This document shows positions 28,877 through 39,675 of a stretch of 64,000 bases of DNA, piece by piece. The DNA is from Desulfobacteraceae bacterium (lineage in GTDB: Bacteria; Desulfobacterota; Desulfobacteria; Desulfobacterales; RPRI01). The notes below the pieces were generated by a model. That model was not told the DNA's origin. It was given only the letters and a program-made list of their open reading frames with translations, and did no database searches. Location: positions 1 to 64,000 of the forward strand of contig JAABQB010000010.1 of the NCBI GenBank assembly GCA_011391695.1. The letters run 5' to 3'. The translations under genes were made by a program, and so were the position numbers. The stretch's first letter is position 1, and every line of letters begins with the position of its first letter.

Positions 28877-30472
28877 ATGAAACGACTTAAGCTTCTTATG
28901 ATGTTGTGCGCAATTGTGGCCATTTCACTGGCAGGAGTAAATGCCGATGCCAAAACATGCGTTTTTTGCTCGGAGGGCAGCCCTGAAGGTTTTAACCCGG
29001 CTTTTTATACGGCCGGAACCACGTTTGATGCCTCTTCAAGGCCGATTTTCGACCGCCTGGTTCTTTTTGAACTCGGCACAACAAAAACAATCCCCGGGCT
29101 TGCTGAAAAATGGACCATATCGCCTGATGGAAAAACATACACTTTTCACCTGCGTAAGGGCGTAAAATTCCATACCAAGAGTAATTACACCCCGACACGT
29201 GATTTTAACGCCGATGATGTTGTTTTTACCTTCGAGCGTCAGCGCGATAAGAACCATCCCTATCACAAAGTGTCAGGCGGAAATTATGAATATTTTATCT
29301 CGACCGGAATGGCGGCGCTTATTCAAAGCATAGAAAAGAAAGATGACTACACCGTGGTATTCAACCTGTTAAAACCTGATGCTCCTTTTATCGCAAACAT
29401 CGCAATGGATTTCGCATCCATTTTCTCGGCCGAGTATGCTGATAAAATGATGAAGGCCGGAACACCTCAGGAAGTCGATCTGAATCCTGTTGGAACTGGG
29501 CCCTATGTGCTGGTCCAGTACCAGAAGGACTCCATTATCCGCTACGAGTCTCATAAACAGTATTGGAGGGGCCCTGCAAAGATAGACAAGCTTGTTTATT
29601 CCATTACACCTGACGCCTCTGTGCGATATGCAAAGCTCAAAGCCGGGGAATGTCATGTGATGCCCTATCCTAATCCGGCAGACCTTGCACAGATGGCCAA
29701 AGAAAAGGATATCAAGCTGATGCAGATGGAAGGTCTGAATGTGGGCTATCTCGCGTTTAACACAGAAAAGAAACCTTTTGATAATGTAAAAGTGCGCCAG
29801 GCGCTTAGCATGGCGGTAAACAAACAGGCCATAATTGATGCTGTATTCCAGGGCGCCGGGAAGATAGCCAAAAATCCGATTCCACCCACAATCTGGTCAT
29901 ATAACGATAAAGTAAAAGATTATTCCTATGACCCGGTTGCAGCAAAAAAGCTTCTTGCTGAGGCCGGTTTTCCAAATGGTTTTGAAACCGATATCTGGGC
30001 AATGCCTGTTCAGCGCCCGTATAATCCGAATGCACGGCGCATGGCTGAAATAATCCAGGCCGACTGGGATAAAATCGGTGTTAAAGCCAAGATTGTAACC
30101 TACGAATGGGGCGAATATCTGAAACGCTCGAAAGAAGGCGAACACCAGACACTTCTGCTCGGATGGACCGGCGACAACGGCGACCCGGATAATTTTCTGG
30201 CTGTCCTTCTCGGTTGTGATGCTGTTGGCAGCGCAAACCGCGCACGCTGGTGCTACAAGCCTTTCGATGATCTTTTAAAGCAGGCCAAAATAACCTCGGA
30301 TGTGGCCGAACGGACCCGGTTGTACGAGAAAGCCCAGGTTATTTTCAAAGAGCAGGCTCCCTGGATCACCATTGCCCATTCCGTAGTTTTCAAGCCGATG
30401 CGCAATGAAGTAGTCAATTTTAAAATCGATCCTTTCGGTGGCCACGTATTCTATGGAGTTGACATAAAGTAA
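28877..30472 (+). CDS. dppA: Peptide/nickel-type ABC transporter substrate-binding protein
   Basis: Signal peptide; SBP family 5 CVFCSEGSPEGFNPAFYTAGTTFDASSRPIFDRLV, FNADDVVFTFERQ. Confidence 0.93.
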   Translation: MKRLKLLMMLCAIVAISLAGVNADAKTCVFCSEGSPEGFNPAFYTAGTTFDASSRPIFDRLVLFELGTTKTIPGLAEKWTISPDGKTYTFHLRKGVKFHTKSNYTPTRDFNADDVVFTFERQRDKNHPYHKVSGGNYEYFISTGMAALIQSIEKKDDYTVVFNLLKPDAPFIANIAMDFASIFSAEYADKMMKAGTPQEVDLNPVGTGPYVLVQYQKDSIIRYESHKQYWRGPAKIDKLVYSITPDASVRYAKLKAGECHVMPYPNPADLAQMAKEKDIKLMQMEGLNVGYLAFNTEKKPFDNVKVRQALSMAVNKQAIIDAVFQGAGKIAKNPIPPTIWSYNDKVKDYSYDPVAAKKLLAEAGFPNGFETDIWAMPVQRPYNPNARRMAEIIQADWDKIGVKAKIVTYEWGEYLKRSKEGEHQTLLLGWTGDNGDPDNFLAVLLGCDAVGSANRARWCYKPFDDLLKQAKITSDVAERTRLYEKAQVIFKEQAPWITIAHSVVFKPMRNEVVNFKIDPFGGHVFYGVDIK

Positions 30473-30475
30473 TTA

Positions 30476-30617
30476 GTTTCCATCTGGAAATGGCTCTTTT
30501 GTGCGATCTCTGTGTCAATCTGCGGGATTTCTTGTGCGACGTACAATGCGTATGTCTCCGCGCAATCCCTTGATTTCCTCGAGCTTGCCCAAAGTTGCCT
30601 ATTTCCAGATTGGAAAC
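30476..30617. repeat. 142-bp segment bounded by inverted GTTTCCATCTGGAAAT / ATTTCCAGATTGGAAAC
   Basis: Direct reading; lies in the dppA-dppB spacer. Confidence 0.7.
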
Positions 30618-30728
30618 GACGGCTTCAGGGATATGGGGGGACATTGAGTCATGCAAGAGTTATATCACTTGGCCCCTTGACCCCTCGAATCCTTGAACCC
30701 TTTTTTTAGCCCCTCAAGCCAACGGAAT

Positions 30729-31739
30729 ATGATAAAATTTCTCTTAAGACGCATTGCAATGATCATTCCGACATTTATAGGCATGACGCTGCTGACGTTT
30801 GCCCTGATTCACCTGGTTCCCGGAGATCCCGTGGAGCTGATTGCAGGCGAACGGGGAATCACTCCGGAGCGTCACGCGCTCCTGCGGGCGGAACTGGGAT
30901 TGGACAAACCTCTTATAGTACAGTACGGAAATTATGTCTGGGACATTTCCCACGGGAACCTTGGCAAGTCAATCATTACCAAGCAGCCGGTATTTAAAGA
31001 ATTTATTACTCTTTTCCCGGCAACAATGGAGCTGTCATTTTTTGCGATGATTTTTGCGATAACCTTGGGGCTTCCGGCGGGCATTATTGCAAGCGTCAAA
31101 CGCGGTTCTTTTTTTGACCATTCCGTGATGGGGCTTTCGCTTGCAGGCTACTCCATGCCTATTTTCTGGTGGGGTCTGCTGATGATCCTGTTTTTCTCCG
31201 TTTTTCTCGGCTGGACCCCGGTTTCAGGGCGGTTATCGGCCCTTTTCTGGATTGACGCCGATACGGGCTTCATGCTGATAGATTCCCTGAAATCTGATGA
31301 AAAGGGAACTTTTGTGTCCGCAGTACGCCATTTAATCCTTCCTTCCATAGTTCTTGGCACAATACCTCTGGCGGTAATTGCACGAATGACACGGTCAGCA
31401 ATGCTCGAAGTGCTTACGGAAGATTATGTGCGCACTGCACGGGCCAAAGGCCTGGCTCCGTTCCGCGTAATCATGATACATGCTCTGCGCAATGCACTGA
31501 TTCCGGTAATCACGGTTATAGGTCTTCAGACCGGAGTGCTTCTCGCCGGCGCAATTCTGACTGAAACAATTTTCGCCTGGCCGGGCGTGGGCAAGTGGAT
31601 AGTAGAATCAATCAACCGCCGCGATTACCCGGCTGTACAGGGAGGCATTCTGCTTATTTCAAGCCTGGTCATCCTTGTCAATCTGGGAGTCGACATGCTC
31701 TATGGTGTCGTCAATCCCCGAATCCGTCACAATAAGTAG
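30729..31739 (+). CDS. dppB: Dipeptide-type ABC transporter permease
   Basis: FIGMTLLTFALIHLVPGDPVE, EDYVRTARAKGL; ORF track start at TTG 30693 is probably too early. Confidence 0.93.
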   Translation: MIKFLLRRIAMIIPTFIGMTLLTFALIHLVPGDPVELIAGERGITPERHALLRAELGLDKPLIVQYGNYVWDISHGNLGKSIITKQPVFKEFITLFPATMELSFFAMIFAITLGLPAGIIASVKRGSFFDHSVMGLSLAGYSMPIFWWGLLMILFFSVFLGWTPVSGRLSALFWIDADTGFMLIDSLKSDEKGTFVSAVRHLILPSIVLGTIPLAVIARMTRSAMLEVLTEDYVRTARAKGLAPFRVIMIHALRNALIPVITVIGLQTGVLLAGAILTETIFAWPGVGKWIVESINRRDYPAVQGGILLISSLVILVNLGVDMLYGVVNPRIRHNK

Positions 31740-31748
31740 CAGGCAGAC

Positions 31749-32648
31749 ATGTCAGAATCTCTTCCCATAGATAACCATTCATCAGCCCCGATACACCCCG
31801 TTAAAGAATTCTGGCTCTATTTCTGCGAAAACAAAGGGGCGCTGGTCGGTTTATGCTTTATCGTCTTTATTGTTTTTGTGGCTTTGATGGCCCACTATAT
31901 TGCGCCCCACGGTCCGTTCGAGCAATATCGAGATGCAATCCTCACTCCCCCGGCCTGGATGGAGGGCGGCACATGGACATATCCGCTGGGAACTGATGAT
32001 GTTGGACGGGATATGCTTTCCAGGCTTATCCACGGGGCACGCCTGAGTCTTCTCGTCGGTGCGATAGTGGTGACAATTTCCCTTGCGGCGGGCATTCTGC
32101 TTGGAATCGTATCGGGCTATGTCGGTGGATATCTCGAGACAATGATTATGCGCCTCATGGATATCATGCTGGCATTGCCCAGCCTGCTCCTTGCCATGGC
32201 CATAGTAACAATACTCGGTCCAAGTCTAAAAAACGCCATTCTGGCCATCGCAGTCGTTATACTCCCCCATTACGTCCGCCTGACCCGGGCCGCGGTAATC
32301 ACCGAAAAAGCCAAAGATTATGTCACGGCATCGAGAGTATGCGGGGCACGGGCTTTACGCCTGATGTTTATAGTGATTCTCCCCAATTGCATGGCGCCCC
32401 TTATCGTTCAGGCCACTCTTAGCTTTTCGACGGCGATTCTTGATGCCGCGGCGCTCGGCTTTCTCGGCATGGGAGCGCAGCCGCCCATACCGGAGTGGGG
32501 TGCAATGCTCGCCAATGCACTCCAGTTTGTCCAGCGCGCATGGTGGGTTGTTACTTTTCCGGGGCTGGCAATATTTTTTACCGTGCTCGCGTTCAACCTC
32601 GCGGGCGACGGACTTCGGGATGCTTTAGACCCTAAATTGAAACGATAA
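31749..32648 (+). CDS. dppC: Dipeptide-type ABC transporter permease
   Basis: [45 protein letters not shown]. Confidence 0.94.
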   Translation: MSESLPIDNHSSAPIHPVKEFWLYFCENKGALVGLCFIVFIVFVALMAHYIAPHGPFEQYRDAILTPPAWMEGGTWTYPLGTDDVGRDMLSRLIHGARLSLLVGAIVVTISLAAGILLGIVSGYVGGYLETMIMRLMDIMLALPSLLLAMAIVTILGPSLKNAILAIAVVILPHYVRLTRAAVITEKAKDYVTASRVCGARALRLMFIVILPNCMAPLIVQATLSFSTAILDAAALGFLGMGAQPPIPEWGAMLANALQFVQRAWWVVTFPGLAIFFTVLAFNLAGDGLRDALDPKLKR

Positions 32649-33610
32649 TGAATCTTCTTGAAATAGAAAACCTGTCTGTTGACTTTTCCGGCTTTATGGC
32701 CGTTGATGATTTTAACCTGACCATCGGGGAAGGCGAGGTGGTAGGAATCGTCGGTGAATCCGGTTCAGGGAAAAGTGTTGCCCAGCTTGCGCTGATGGGA
32801 CTGATCCCCTATCCCGGCAAGGTTTCAGCAAAAAAACTTCTCTTCAGGGGCAATGATCTTCTTCACATATCTCCCGGCAAACGCCGCGAAGTCGCCGGGA
32901 AGGAAATCGCCATGATCTTTCAGGAGCCCATGACGAGCCTGAATCCATGTTTTACGGCGGGCTACCAGATTATGGAAACATTGAAAGTTCACGAAGGAGG
33001 CAACAAGGCATTGCGTCAAAAACGTACCGTCGAGTTGCTGGAACAGGTCGGCATCCCAACGCCAAGGGAGCGAATCAACAGCTTTCCCCATCAGCTCTCG
33101 GGCGGAATGAACCAACGGGTGATGATAGCCATGTCTATCGCCTGTAATCCGCGCCTGCTGATCGCCGATGAACCTACCACGGCGTTGGATGTAACGATTC
33201 AGGCACAGATACTTGACCTGTTGCTCGACCTGCAACGGAAAAAACAGATGGCGCTCATATTGATCACCCATGATATGGCGGTTATTGCCGAAACGGTTGA
33301 GCATGTTGTCGTAATGTATGCCGGGCAGATTATGGAAAAGCGTTCCGTCGATGAATTATTTTCCAACCCGCGCCATCCTTATACGGCGGCTTTGCTTGAT
33401 GCGCTGCCTGAAAGAAGCCGGGGTTTGAAGCGCCTGCCGACTATTCCCGGAGTTGTTCCGGGGCGGTATGACGTCATTTCGGGCTGTATTTTCAACCCCC
33501 GCTGCAATCACGCAGCTCCTGTTTGCAAGACAGAAAAGCCGTTACTTCTACAGGATAGCGCCGGAGCGGTGCGTTGTCATTTTCCTCTTGCAAAGGAAGC
33601 GCATCAATGA
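32648..33610 (+). CDS. dppD: Dipeptide-type ABC transporter ATP-binding protein
   Basis: [51 protein letters not shown]. Confidence 0.95.
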   Translation: MNLLEIENLSVDFSGFMAVDDFNLTIGEGEVVGIVGESGSGKSVAQLALMGLIPYPGKVSAKKLLFRGNDLLHISPGKRREVAGKEIAMIFQEPMTSLNPCFTAGYQIMETLKVHEGGNKALRQKRTVELLEQVGIPTPRERINSFPHQLSGGMNQRVMIAMSIACNPRLLIADEPTTALDVTIQAQILDLLLDLQRKKQMALILITHDMAVIAETVEHVVVMYAGQIMEKRSVDELFSNPRHPYTAALLDALPERSRGLKRLPTIPGVVPGRYDVISGCIFNPRCNHAAPVCKTEKPLLLQDSAGAVRCHFPLAKEAHQ

Positions 33611-34596
33611 ACAACGAAGCAATAATAACTGCAAGTGACCTGAAACGGCATTATAAAATCCGCACGGGAGGTTTTTTTTCAAAGCCTTCTTTACTGAAGG
33701 CGCTCGATGGCGTGTCGTTTACTATAAACGGAGGCAAAACACTTGCAGTAGTGGGTGAATCGGGATGCGGCAAAACGACTCTTGCACGGCTTGTAACAAT
33801 GATAGAGCAGCCGACATCAGGCTGCCTTGAAATCAATGGAATCAGCGGAACAACCAGAAGTGAACGCGAAAAGAGAGAATTGCACAAACTTGTGCAGATC
33901 GTTTTTCAAGATCCGTACGGATCACTCAATCCGCGCAAAAAAATAGGAGCGATTCTTGAAGAACCGCTCATAATCAATACCGCTCTTACTGCCTCCGAGC
34001 GCCATGAAGCCGCCCGCGAAATGCTGGCCAAAGTCGGCCTGACCCGTGAACAGTACAACCGCTATCCTCATATGTTTTCAGGCGGCCAGCGCCAGCGCAT
34101 CGCGATTGCGCGCGCCCTGATGCTTAAGCCAGCTCTCGTGGTTGCCGACGAGCCGGTATCCGCACTCGACGTATCGGTTCAGGCCCAGGCGCTTAACCTG
34201 CTCAAGGATCTGCAGGATGAAATGAATCTCGCATATCTTTTTATATCCCACGATCTCGGAGTTGTTCGGCATATATCGGATGATCTGCTGGTGATGTATC
34301 TCGGAAGCCCGGTGGAGCAGGGGAGAAAAACGGATATTTTCAGAATGCCGATCCATCCCTATACCCGTGCTCTGATGGGCTCCATACCCAGCGTTAATAA
34401 AAATATGCGAAGGAAGCGTGTCCGGCTGACCGGCGAGATTCCATCCCCGTTAAATCCACCTTCAGGTTGCGCTTTTCACAAACGCTGCGTCTTCATGAGC
34501 GAGGTTTGTACTGTCCAAAGGCCTGAACTCAGGCTGGTCGAGGATAGGCTGGCTGCATGTCACCATGCTGAAAAAGTCGCCGCAATACCCTTCTGA
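33607..34596 (+). CDS. dppF: Dipeptide-type ABC transporter ATP-binding protein
   Basis: [49 protein letters not shown] at 33607 overlaps dppD stop. Confidence 0.95.
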   Translation: MNNEAIITASDLKRHYKIRTGGFFSKPSLLKALDGVSFTINGGKTLAVVGESGCGKTTLARLVTMIEQPTSGCLEINGISGTTRSEREKRELHKLVQIVFQDPYGSLNPRKKIGAILEEPLIINTALTASERHEAAREMLAKVGLTREQYNRYPHMFSGGQRQRIAIARALMLKPALVVADEPVSALDVSVQAQALNLLKDLQDEMNLAYLFISHDLGVVRHISDDLLVMYLGSPVEQGRKTDIFRMPIHPYTRALMGSIPSVNKNMRRKRVRLTGEIPSPLNPPSGCAFHKRCVFMSEVCTVQRPELRLVEDRLAACHHAEKVAAIPF

Positions 34597-34767
34597 TAAT
34601 AGACTTGTTTTATATAAGTGTTTAATAATAATTGATTGATTTTATATAAATATTGAAATAGATAATAGGTAATTCGATGTACAGCTTTTTCCGAGAACCG
34701 CATATTAAATATTACGCGCATTAATTGTTCGGCAACAGAGATTCATATCGAAAAGGAGATTTGACGG

Positions 34768-35166
34768 ATGAAGGCAACAAAACAATTTGGGGATTTTCTG
34801 AAAGTGATACTTGCATTGGCCTTTCTTTCTGCAGTATGGGGCTGTGCTTCAACCGGCGAATTTCGTGGTCAAGGAACAGCGGCGAACGTAACTCTTGAAA
34901 AGAAAAACTATAGAATCATAAAAGTTGCAGCCAAGGGAGAGAGCAGCGGATTCAAACTTCTTGGATTCATTCCTTTTGCAAGCCCGACGTACGCTGAGGC
35001 AAAGGAATCACTTTATGAATCTATAAGCCAGCCGTTGGAAGGTCGTGCAATCGCTCTTGTAAATCAAACTGAAGATCGCTCATATATGTATTTCATCCTG
35101 TTTTCCATTCCAAAGATTACACTTACAGCTGACATCATTGAGTATCTCGATGAAACAGGAAAGTAG
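34768..35166 (+). CDS. Small lipoprotein (DUF6567/TRL-like)
   Basis: Lipobox LSAVWGC; GFKLLGFIPFASPTYAEAKESLYES..GRAIALVNQTEDRS. Confidence 0.7.
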   Translation: MKATKQFGDFLKVILALAFLSAVWGCASTGEFRGQGTAANVTLEKKNYRIIKVAAKGESSGFKLLGFIPFASPTYAEAKESLYESISQPLEGRAIALVNQTEDRSYMYFILFSIPKITLTADIIEYLDETGK

Positions 35167-35187
35167 CTTTGAAGCAAAACGCAAGAA

Positions 35188-37107
35188 TCAGCGTAAAGGT
35201 GTGCCTGGTATAACTTTTTTGTCCAGAGTTGCAACAGCGCAGCCGTTTTCATCCGTTGCCGCAAGCAGCATTCCGTTTGATATAATTCCCATTATCTTTG
35301 CGGGTTTGAGATTTGCAACAACAATAATCTGTTTCCCTTCAAGCTCTTCCGGAGCGTAGCTTGAAGCTATTCCGGCCACAATGGTTCTTGTCTCCCCGAT
35401 ATCGATTGTAAGCTTTAGAATCTTTTTCGCTCCGGGAATTGATTCCGCCTTTGATATGGTCGCAACTCTTAAATCAATGCTGCTGAGGAGATCCAGTGTT
35501 ATTTCCGGTTTAATAGCCGGCATAATGGTTTCTGTTTCCTTTTCGGGCAATGACGATTCCATCTTTTTTTTGTCTATTCTCGGGAAAAGTGTTGTTGATT
35601 TAGGAAGGCTTGTTCCTGCCTTGATGCCGTTCCATGTTTTAATATTTGTTAAATCATAAAAAGGTTTTTCACGATCCTGTCCCAGATGATATTGCATTGT
35701 TTTCGCAGTATCAGGCATAACCGGATAAATAAGACCGGATACGACCCTTAATCCTTCAAGAAGGTCATATATGACGAATTCAAGCTCCTTCCTGCTGGTT
35801 TTCTTTTTTGCGAGAACCCAGGGAGCAGTTACATCAACGTACTTGTTCATGAGGCTGATAAATTCCCAGACCGAAATCAAAGCTTTGTGAAAGGAGAAAT
35901 TATCCATCTCTTGTTCATATTCTTCAACAGCAGCTAAAGCCTGGAGTTTCAGGCAACCCCTGAGTTCGTTTTCGGTTTCAGGATCAATTTCAGGAACAAC
36001 TCCTCCCAAATATTTATGAGCCATTGTTACTACCCTTGAAAACAGATTTCCAAGATCATTTGCAAGGTCCGAATTGACACGCGCAACAAGAGCTTCTTCA
36101 TTGAAACTGGAGTCAAGGCCGAATACCATTTCCCGCATAAGGAAAAATCTGAAAGCGTCCAGTCCATAAATGTTTTTCAGTGAAAGAGGCTCAACGACAT
36201 TACCGAGACTCTTTGACATCTTGCTTTCATCTATATTCCAGTAACCGTGAACATTCAGGTTTTTATATACCGGTATTCCTGCGGCTTTAAGCATTATCGG
36301 CCAGTATATCCCGTGAGGTTTTAATATGTCCTTTGCAATAACATGCTGTGCAGCCGGCCAGAATTTCCTGTACAGAGCGCCATCCGGATATCCTAAGGCC
36401 GAGACGTAGTTAAGCAGAGCATCAAACCATACATAGGTTACATATTTATCATCAAACGGAAGAGGAATTCCCCATTCGAGACGTGTCCGGGGGCGGGATA
36501 TACATAAATCTTCAAGAGGCTCTTTTAAAAAAGATAATACCTCGTTTTTGTAACGTTCCGGCCTTATGAATTCGGGATTCTGCCTGATGTGGTCAATAAG
36601 CCAGTCCTGGTAGCGGCTCATTCTGAAAAAATAATTTGATTCACGAATGGTTTCAGGTTCAGTTTCGTGATCCGGGCATTTACCGTTTACCAGTTCCCGT
36701 TCGGTATAAAAACGTTCGCAGCCAAAACAGTAAAGCCCTTCATATTCGGAAAAATAAATATCCCCAGAATCATGTATTTTCAGCAGAATTTTCTGAACAA
36801 CAGCTATGTGCGAAGGGTCGGTTGTCCGTATGAATGAACTATACTCGATATTTAATTCAGGCCACAGGTCTTTAAACAGCCTGCTTATTTTATCAACGTA
36901 AATTCGCGGGCTCAGGCCTTCATTTTTTGCTGCGCGCTCGACTTTGTCACCGTGCTCATCAGTGCCGGTAAGAAAAAAGAAATCCTTGTTTTGCATCCTG
37001 TTGTAACGGCAAATTACATCGGCTGCGATAGTAGTGTAGGCATGCCCAAGATGAGGCTTTGCATTCACATAATAAATAGGAGTTGTAATATAAAAGGTGC
37101 CGCTCAT
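35188..37107 (-). CDS. metG: Methionyl-tRNA synthetase with C-terminal tRNA-binding domain
   Basis: YITTPIYYVNAKPHLGHAYTTI, KMSKSLGNVV, C-terminal SIDLRVATISKAESIPGAKKILKLTID. Confidence 0.97.
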   Translation of the reverse strand: MSGTFYITTPIYYVNAKPHLGHAYTTIAADVICRYNRMQNKDFFFLTGTDEHGDKVERAAKNEGLSPRIYVDKISRLFKDLWPELNIEYSSFIRTTDPSHIAVVQKILLKIHDSGDIYFSEYEGLYCFGCERFYTERELVNGKCPDHETEPETIRESNYFFRMSRYQDWLIDHIRQNPEFIRPERYKNEVLSFLKEPLEDLCISRPRTRLEWGIPLPFDDKYVTYVWFDALLNYVSALGYPDGALYRKFWPAAQHVIAKDILKPHGIYWPIMLKAAGIPVYKNLNVHGYWNIDESKMSKSLGNVVEPLSLKNIYGLDAFRFFLMREMVFGLDSSFNEEALVARVNSDLANDLGNLFSRVVTMAHKYLGGVVPEIDPETENELRGCLKLQALAAVEEYEQEMDNFSFHKALISVWEFISLMNKYVDVTAPWVLAKKKTSRKELEFVIYDLLEGLRVVSGLIYPVMPDTAKTMQYHLGQDREKPFYDLTNIKTWNGIKAGTSLPKSTTLFPRIDKKKMESSLPEKETETIMPAIKPEITLDLLSSIDLRVATISKAESIPGAKKILKLTIDIGETRTIVAGIASSYAPEELEGKQIIVVANLKPAKIMGIISNGMLLAATDENGCAVATLDKKVIPGTPLR

Positions 37108-37140
37108 TCCACTCCATCGTAATTTTTCATATCAATGTTT

Positions 37141-37296
37141 ATACCTTCGTAAAAAGTCAAAAAACGACTTTTTACTTGGCGGGAAAGGGCTTCCCCTCTC
37201 CCGCCGCTTGAAGTAAATTCAAGCGGTTCCACCCTCACCCCAGGCCGGGGCTTAATCGCCCTCGGCCTCTTGATGGACTTCTTGCGAGTCCATCAA
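37141..37296. repeat. Composite intergenic repeat with two hairpins (GTAAAAAGTC..GACTTTTTAC and TTGATGGACT..AGTCCATCAA)
   Basis: Direct reading; second hairpin at 37270..37296 contains the ricT-like stop codon. Confidence 0.6.
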
Positions 37297-38093
37297 CGTT
37301 GATCGATATCTGAATCAATGTCAAGCTCTTCGTGTTTCCCATTATCAGTTGTATTATTGATAAATATTACTTTTTCATAATATTCTTCTTCAGGAATTCT
37401 ATCAATATCTGAAATTTCAGGAGAATCCTCCCTTATGGATTTATCTCTGCATGGAATTTCCTGGTATATTCCATGTTCATAAGTAAGACAGCACATGAGT
37501 CTCCCGCATTGTCCGGAGATTTTGGTCGGGTTTAAGGAAAGGCTTTGATCTTTTGCCATTCTGATCGAAACAGGCCAGAACTTATCCATGAATAAAGAGC
37601 AGCAGATCTCTCTTCCGCATCTTCCCAGTCCTCCGCACATCTTAGCCTGGTTTCGTATTCCAACCTGTCTCATTTCAATCCTGACAGAGAGCTCCTTTAC
37701 AAGTATTTTGACAAGTTGCCTGAAATCGATACGCCCTTCGGCAGTAAAATAGAATGTGAGTTTGCCGGCATCAAAGGAGCTTTCCACTGAAAAAAGATTC
37801 ATTTTGAGATTAAGCTCTTTTAAGCATTTAAGACAAAATGCCTGCGCATTTTTTTCGATTTGCGCATTTTTTTCTTTTTGATGGTAATCTTTTTCATTTG
37901 CAAGGCGAATCACTTTTTTAAGTGGTTTGTCGGGAAACTGATCGCAAGGAACAGGCGCAACCGCTACAGTGCCAAAGCCCAATCCCTGCTCGGTTTCAAC
38001 GATTACATGATTTCCGATAGTCAGCACAAACGCGCCGATGTCGAAATCATAAACTTTCCCTGCAGGTTTGAATCTGATGCCAACAATTTTCAT
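37293..38093 (-). CDS. PSP1-domain protein, RicT/YaaT-like
   Basis: MCGGLGRCGREICCSLFMDKFWPVSIRMAKDQSLSLNPTKISGQCGRLMCCLTYE. Confidence 0.92.
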   Translation of the reverse strand: MKIVGIRFKPAGKVYDFDIGAFVLTIGNHVIVETEQGLGFGTVAVAPVPCDQFPDKPLKKVIRLANEKDYHQKEKNAQIEKNAQAFCLKCLKELNLKMNLFSVESSFDAGKLTFYFTAEGRIDFRQLVKILVKELSVRIEMRQVGIRNQAKMCGGLGRCGREICCSLFMDKFWPVSIRMAKDQSLSLNPTKISGQCGRLMCCLTYEHGIYQEIPCRDKSIREDSPEISDIDRIPEEEYYEKVIFINNTTDNGKHEELDIDSDIDQR

Positions 38094-38150
38094 ATATGAT
38101 ATGAAGCCCGGAAGATCGGACTATTTTTCCCCTAATTAAGTAATGAAGCA

Positions 38151-38281
38151 CTCGTAAGAAGTCAGAAATCTCTATTTTATGTCATTTCAGCGAAAGTCCG
38201 CGGCGGCGGATCTTTTCAACCAGTTCTGGACTCCCGTTTTCACGGGAGTGACGGGATTTTGAATGTCTTACGAAGCCGTCA
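38151..38281. repeat. Class B intergenic repeat element (copy B4)
   Basis: gtcatttcagcgaaagtccgcggcggcggatct..ttctggactcccgttttcacgggagtgacgggattttgaatgtcttacgaagccgtca. Confidence 0.75.
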
Positions 38282-39310
38282 GATTTGCACAAGCTTTAAA
38301 ACAAGTGATTCTGCAGTCAGTCTCAAATTCCCATTTGCCCTTATGGCTTTCCGGGCCGTTTGGATCTCTTCGAATTTTGATATAATACTTTGTTCAGAGT
38401 ACTTTTTACAAGAGATTCGCATCTTGTCTGAAAGATCAATAAAAATGACTTTGTCGGAGGAGTGCCTGAAAACAGCCAGATCCCTGTACCAGATGTCGAT
38501 TGCCTCTATAGAGTCGAGAAAATCATCTTTGTCTTTTGAAAGTCTTTCTGCAAAGGCAAGACACCTCCCTGTATCGTTTATAGATAAAGATTCCAATTCG
38601 CCTATAAGCCAATCTCTTTTTCTCAGCAGTTTGCTGCTGCTTATGTTGTATGCCCCGGATAAGCTCCCGTTTGACATACCTGCAAAAATGTCCGCGTCAA
38701 CAGGGTTAACCCCTTTTTTTTCAGACAGTATTTGAGCAATTTTCCCCCGGGAAACGGGGTTAAACTTTATGTTCTGGCAGCGTGAAGACACAGTTGAAAT
38801 AAGATCTGTTTTTTCGGCGGCGGTAAGAATCAGAATTGTTCTGTCAGGAGGCTCTTCGAGCATTTTCAGAAGAGCATTGCCTGCCGCCACATTCATTGCC
38901 TGAGCATCAGAGATAATAACTACTCTTACCTTTGCCTCATAGGGTTTCAGGGACAGGATTCCGCACAGGTCACGAATCTGGGATATCCTGATACTATAAC
39001 CGGAAGGCCTGATATGGATAACATCAGGGTGGCTGTTTGACAGAATTTTTCTGCAAGACCTGCAAATACCGCAAGGCTCTGATATTTTATGATTGTCCGG
39101 TAAACCTGTTTGCCCGGAATTTAGATGTGGTTGTTCCCGGCCTTCTCCCTGACAATTGCATGCCATGGCAAACATTCTTGCCGCAGTCTTTTTCCCAACA
39201 CCTTCAATACCGGTGAAAAGGAGCGCATGCGGAATGGTTCCCTTCCTGATAAAAGCGGTCAATATCCGGACCGGTCTTTTTTGATCAGTTATAGATTCGA
39301 AACCAGGCAC
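38279..39310 (-). CDS. holB: DNA polymerase III delta' subunit
   Basis: IPHALLFTGIEGVGKKTAARMFA, C-x8-C-x2-C-x2-C zinc region, VSSRCQNIKF. Confidence 0.87.
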   Translation of the reverse strand: MPGFESITDQKRPVRILTAFIRKGTIPHALLFTGIEGVGKKTAARMFAMACNCQGEGREQPHLNSGQTGLPDNHKISEPCGICRSCRKILSNSHPDVIHIRPSGYSIRISQIRDLCGILSLKPYEAKVRVVIISDAQAMNVAAGNALLKMLEEPPDRTILILTAAEKTDLISTVSSRCQNIKFNPVSRGKIAQILSEKKGVNPVDADIFAGMSNGSLSGAYNISSSKLLRKRDWLIGELESLSINDTGRCLAFAERLSKDKDDFLDSIEAIDIWYRDLAVFRHSSDKVIFIDLSDKMRISCKKYSEQSIISKFEEIQTARKAIRANGNLRLTAESLVLKLVQI

Positions 39311-39313
39311 AAA

Positions 39314-39589
39314 TTAACGATCTACCCGTTCTTTCAGCTCTTTTCCTGATTTGAAAAAGGGGAGCTTTTTTGGCCTTATGGTAACCTTTTCGCCGGTCTT
39401 GGGATTTCTGCCGGTATAACTTTTGTAATTTTTTACAAAAAAACTGCATAGACCGCGAATTTCAATTCTGTCTGCCTCTGCCATGGAGTCCGCCATGGAG
39501 TCAAAAAAGATTTGAACAACCTTGGCGGCTTCTGCTTTTGATATGTCCGCTTCATTTTTGAGGGCCGAAATTAACTCCAGTTTATTCAT
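39314..39589 (-). CDS. HU/IHF-family DNA-binding protein
   Basis: MNKLELISALKNEADISKAEAAKVVQIFFDSMADSMAEADRIEIRGLCSFFVKNYKSYTGRNPKTGEKVTIRPKKLPFFKSGKELKERV. Confidence 0.95.
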   Translation of the reverse strand: MNKLELISALKNEADISKAEAAKVVQIFFDSMADSMAEADRIEIRGLCSFFVKNYKSYTGRNPKTGEKVTIRPKKLPFFKSGKELKERVDR

Positions 39590-39675
39590 ATTTCCTCCTT
39601 GAAAAAAATTGCCTTAATCTTTCCGTCTATCTTTTAAATAAAAGTTTATAGTAAGTCAAGCACTTATGATAATTT

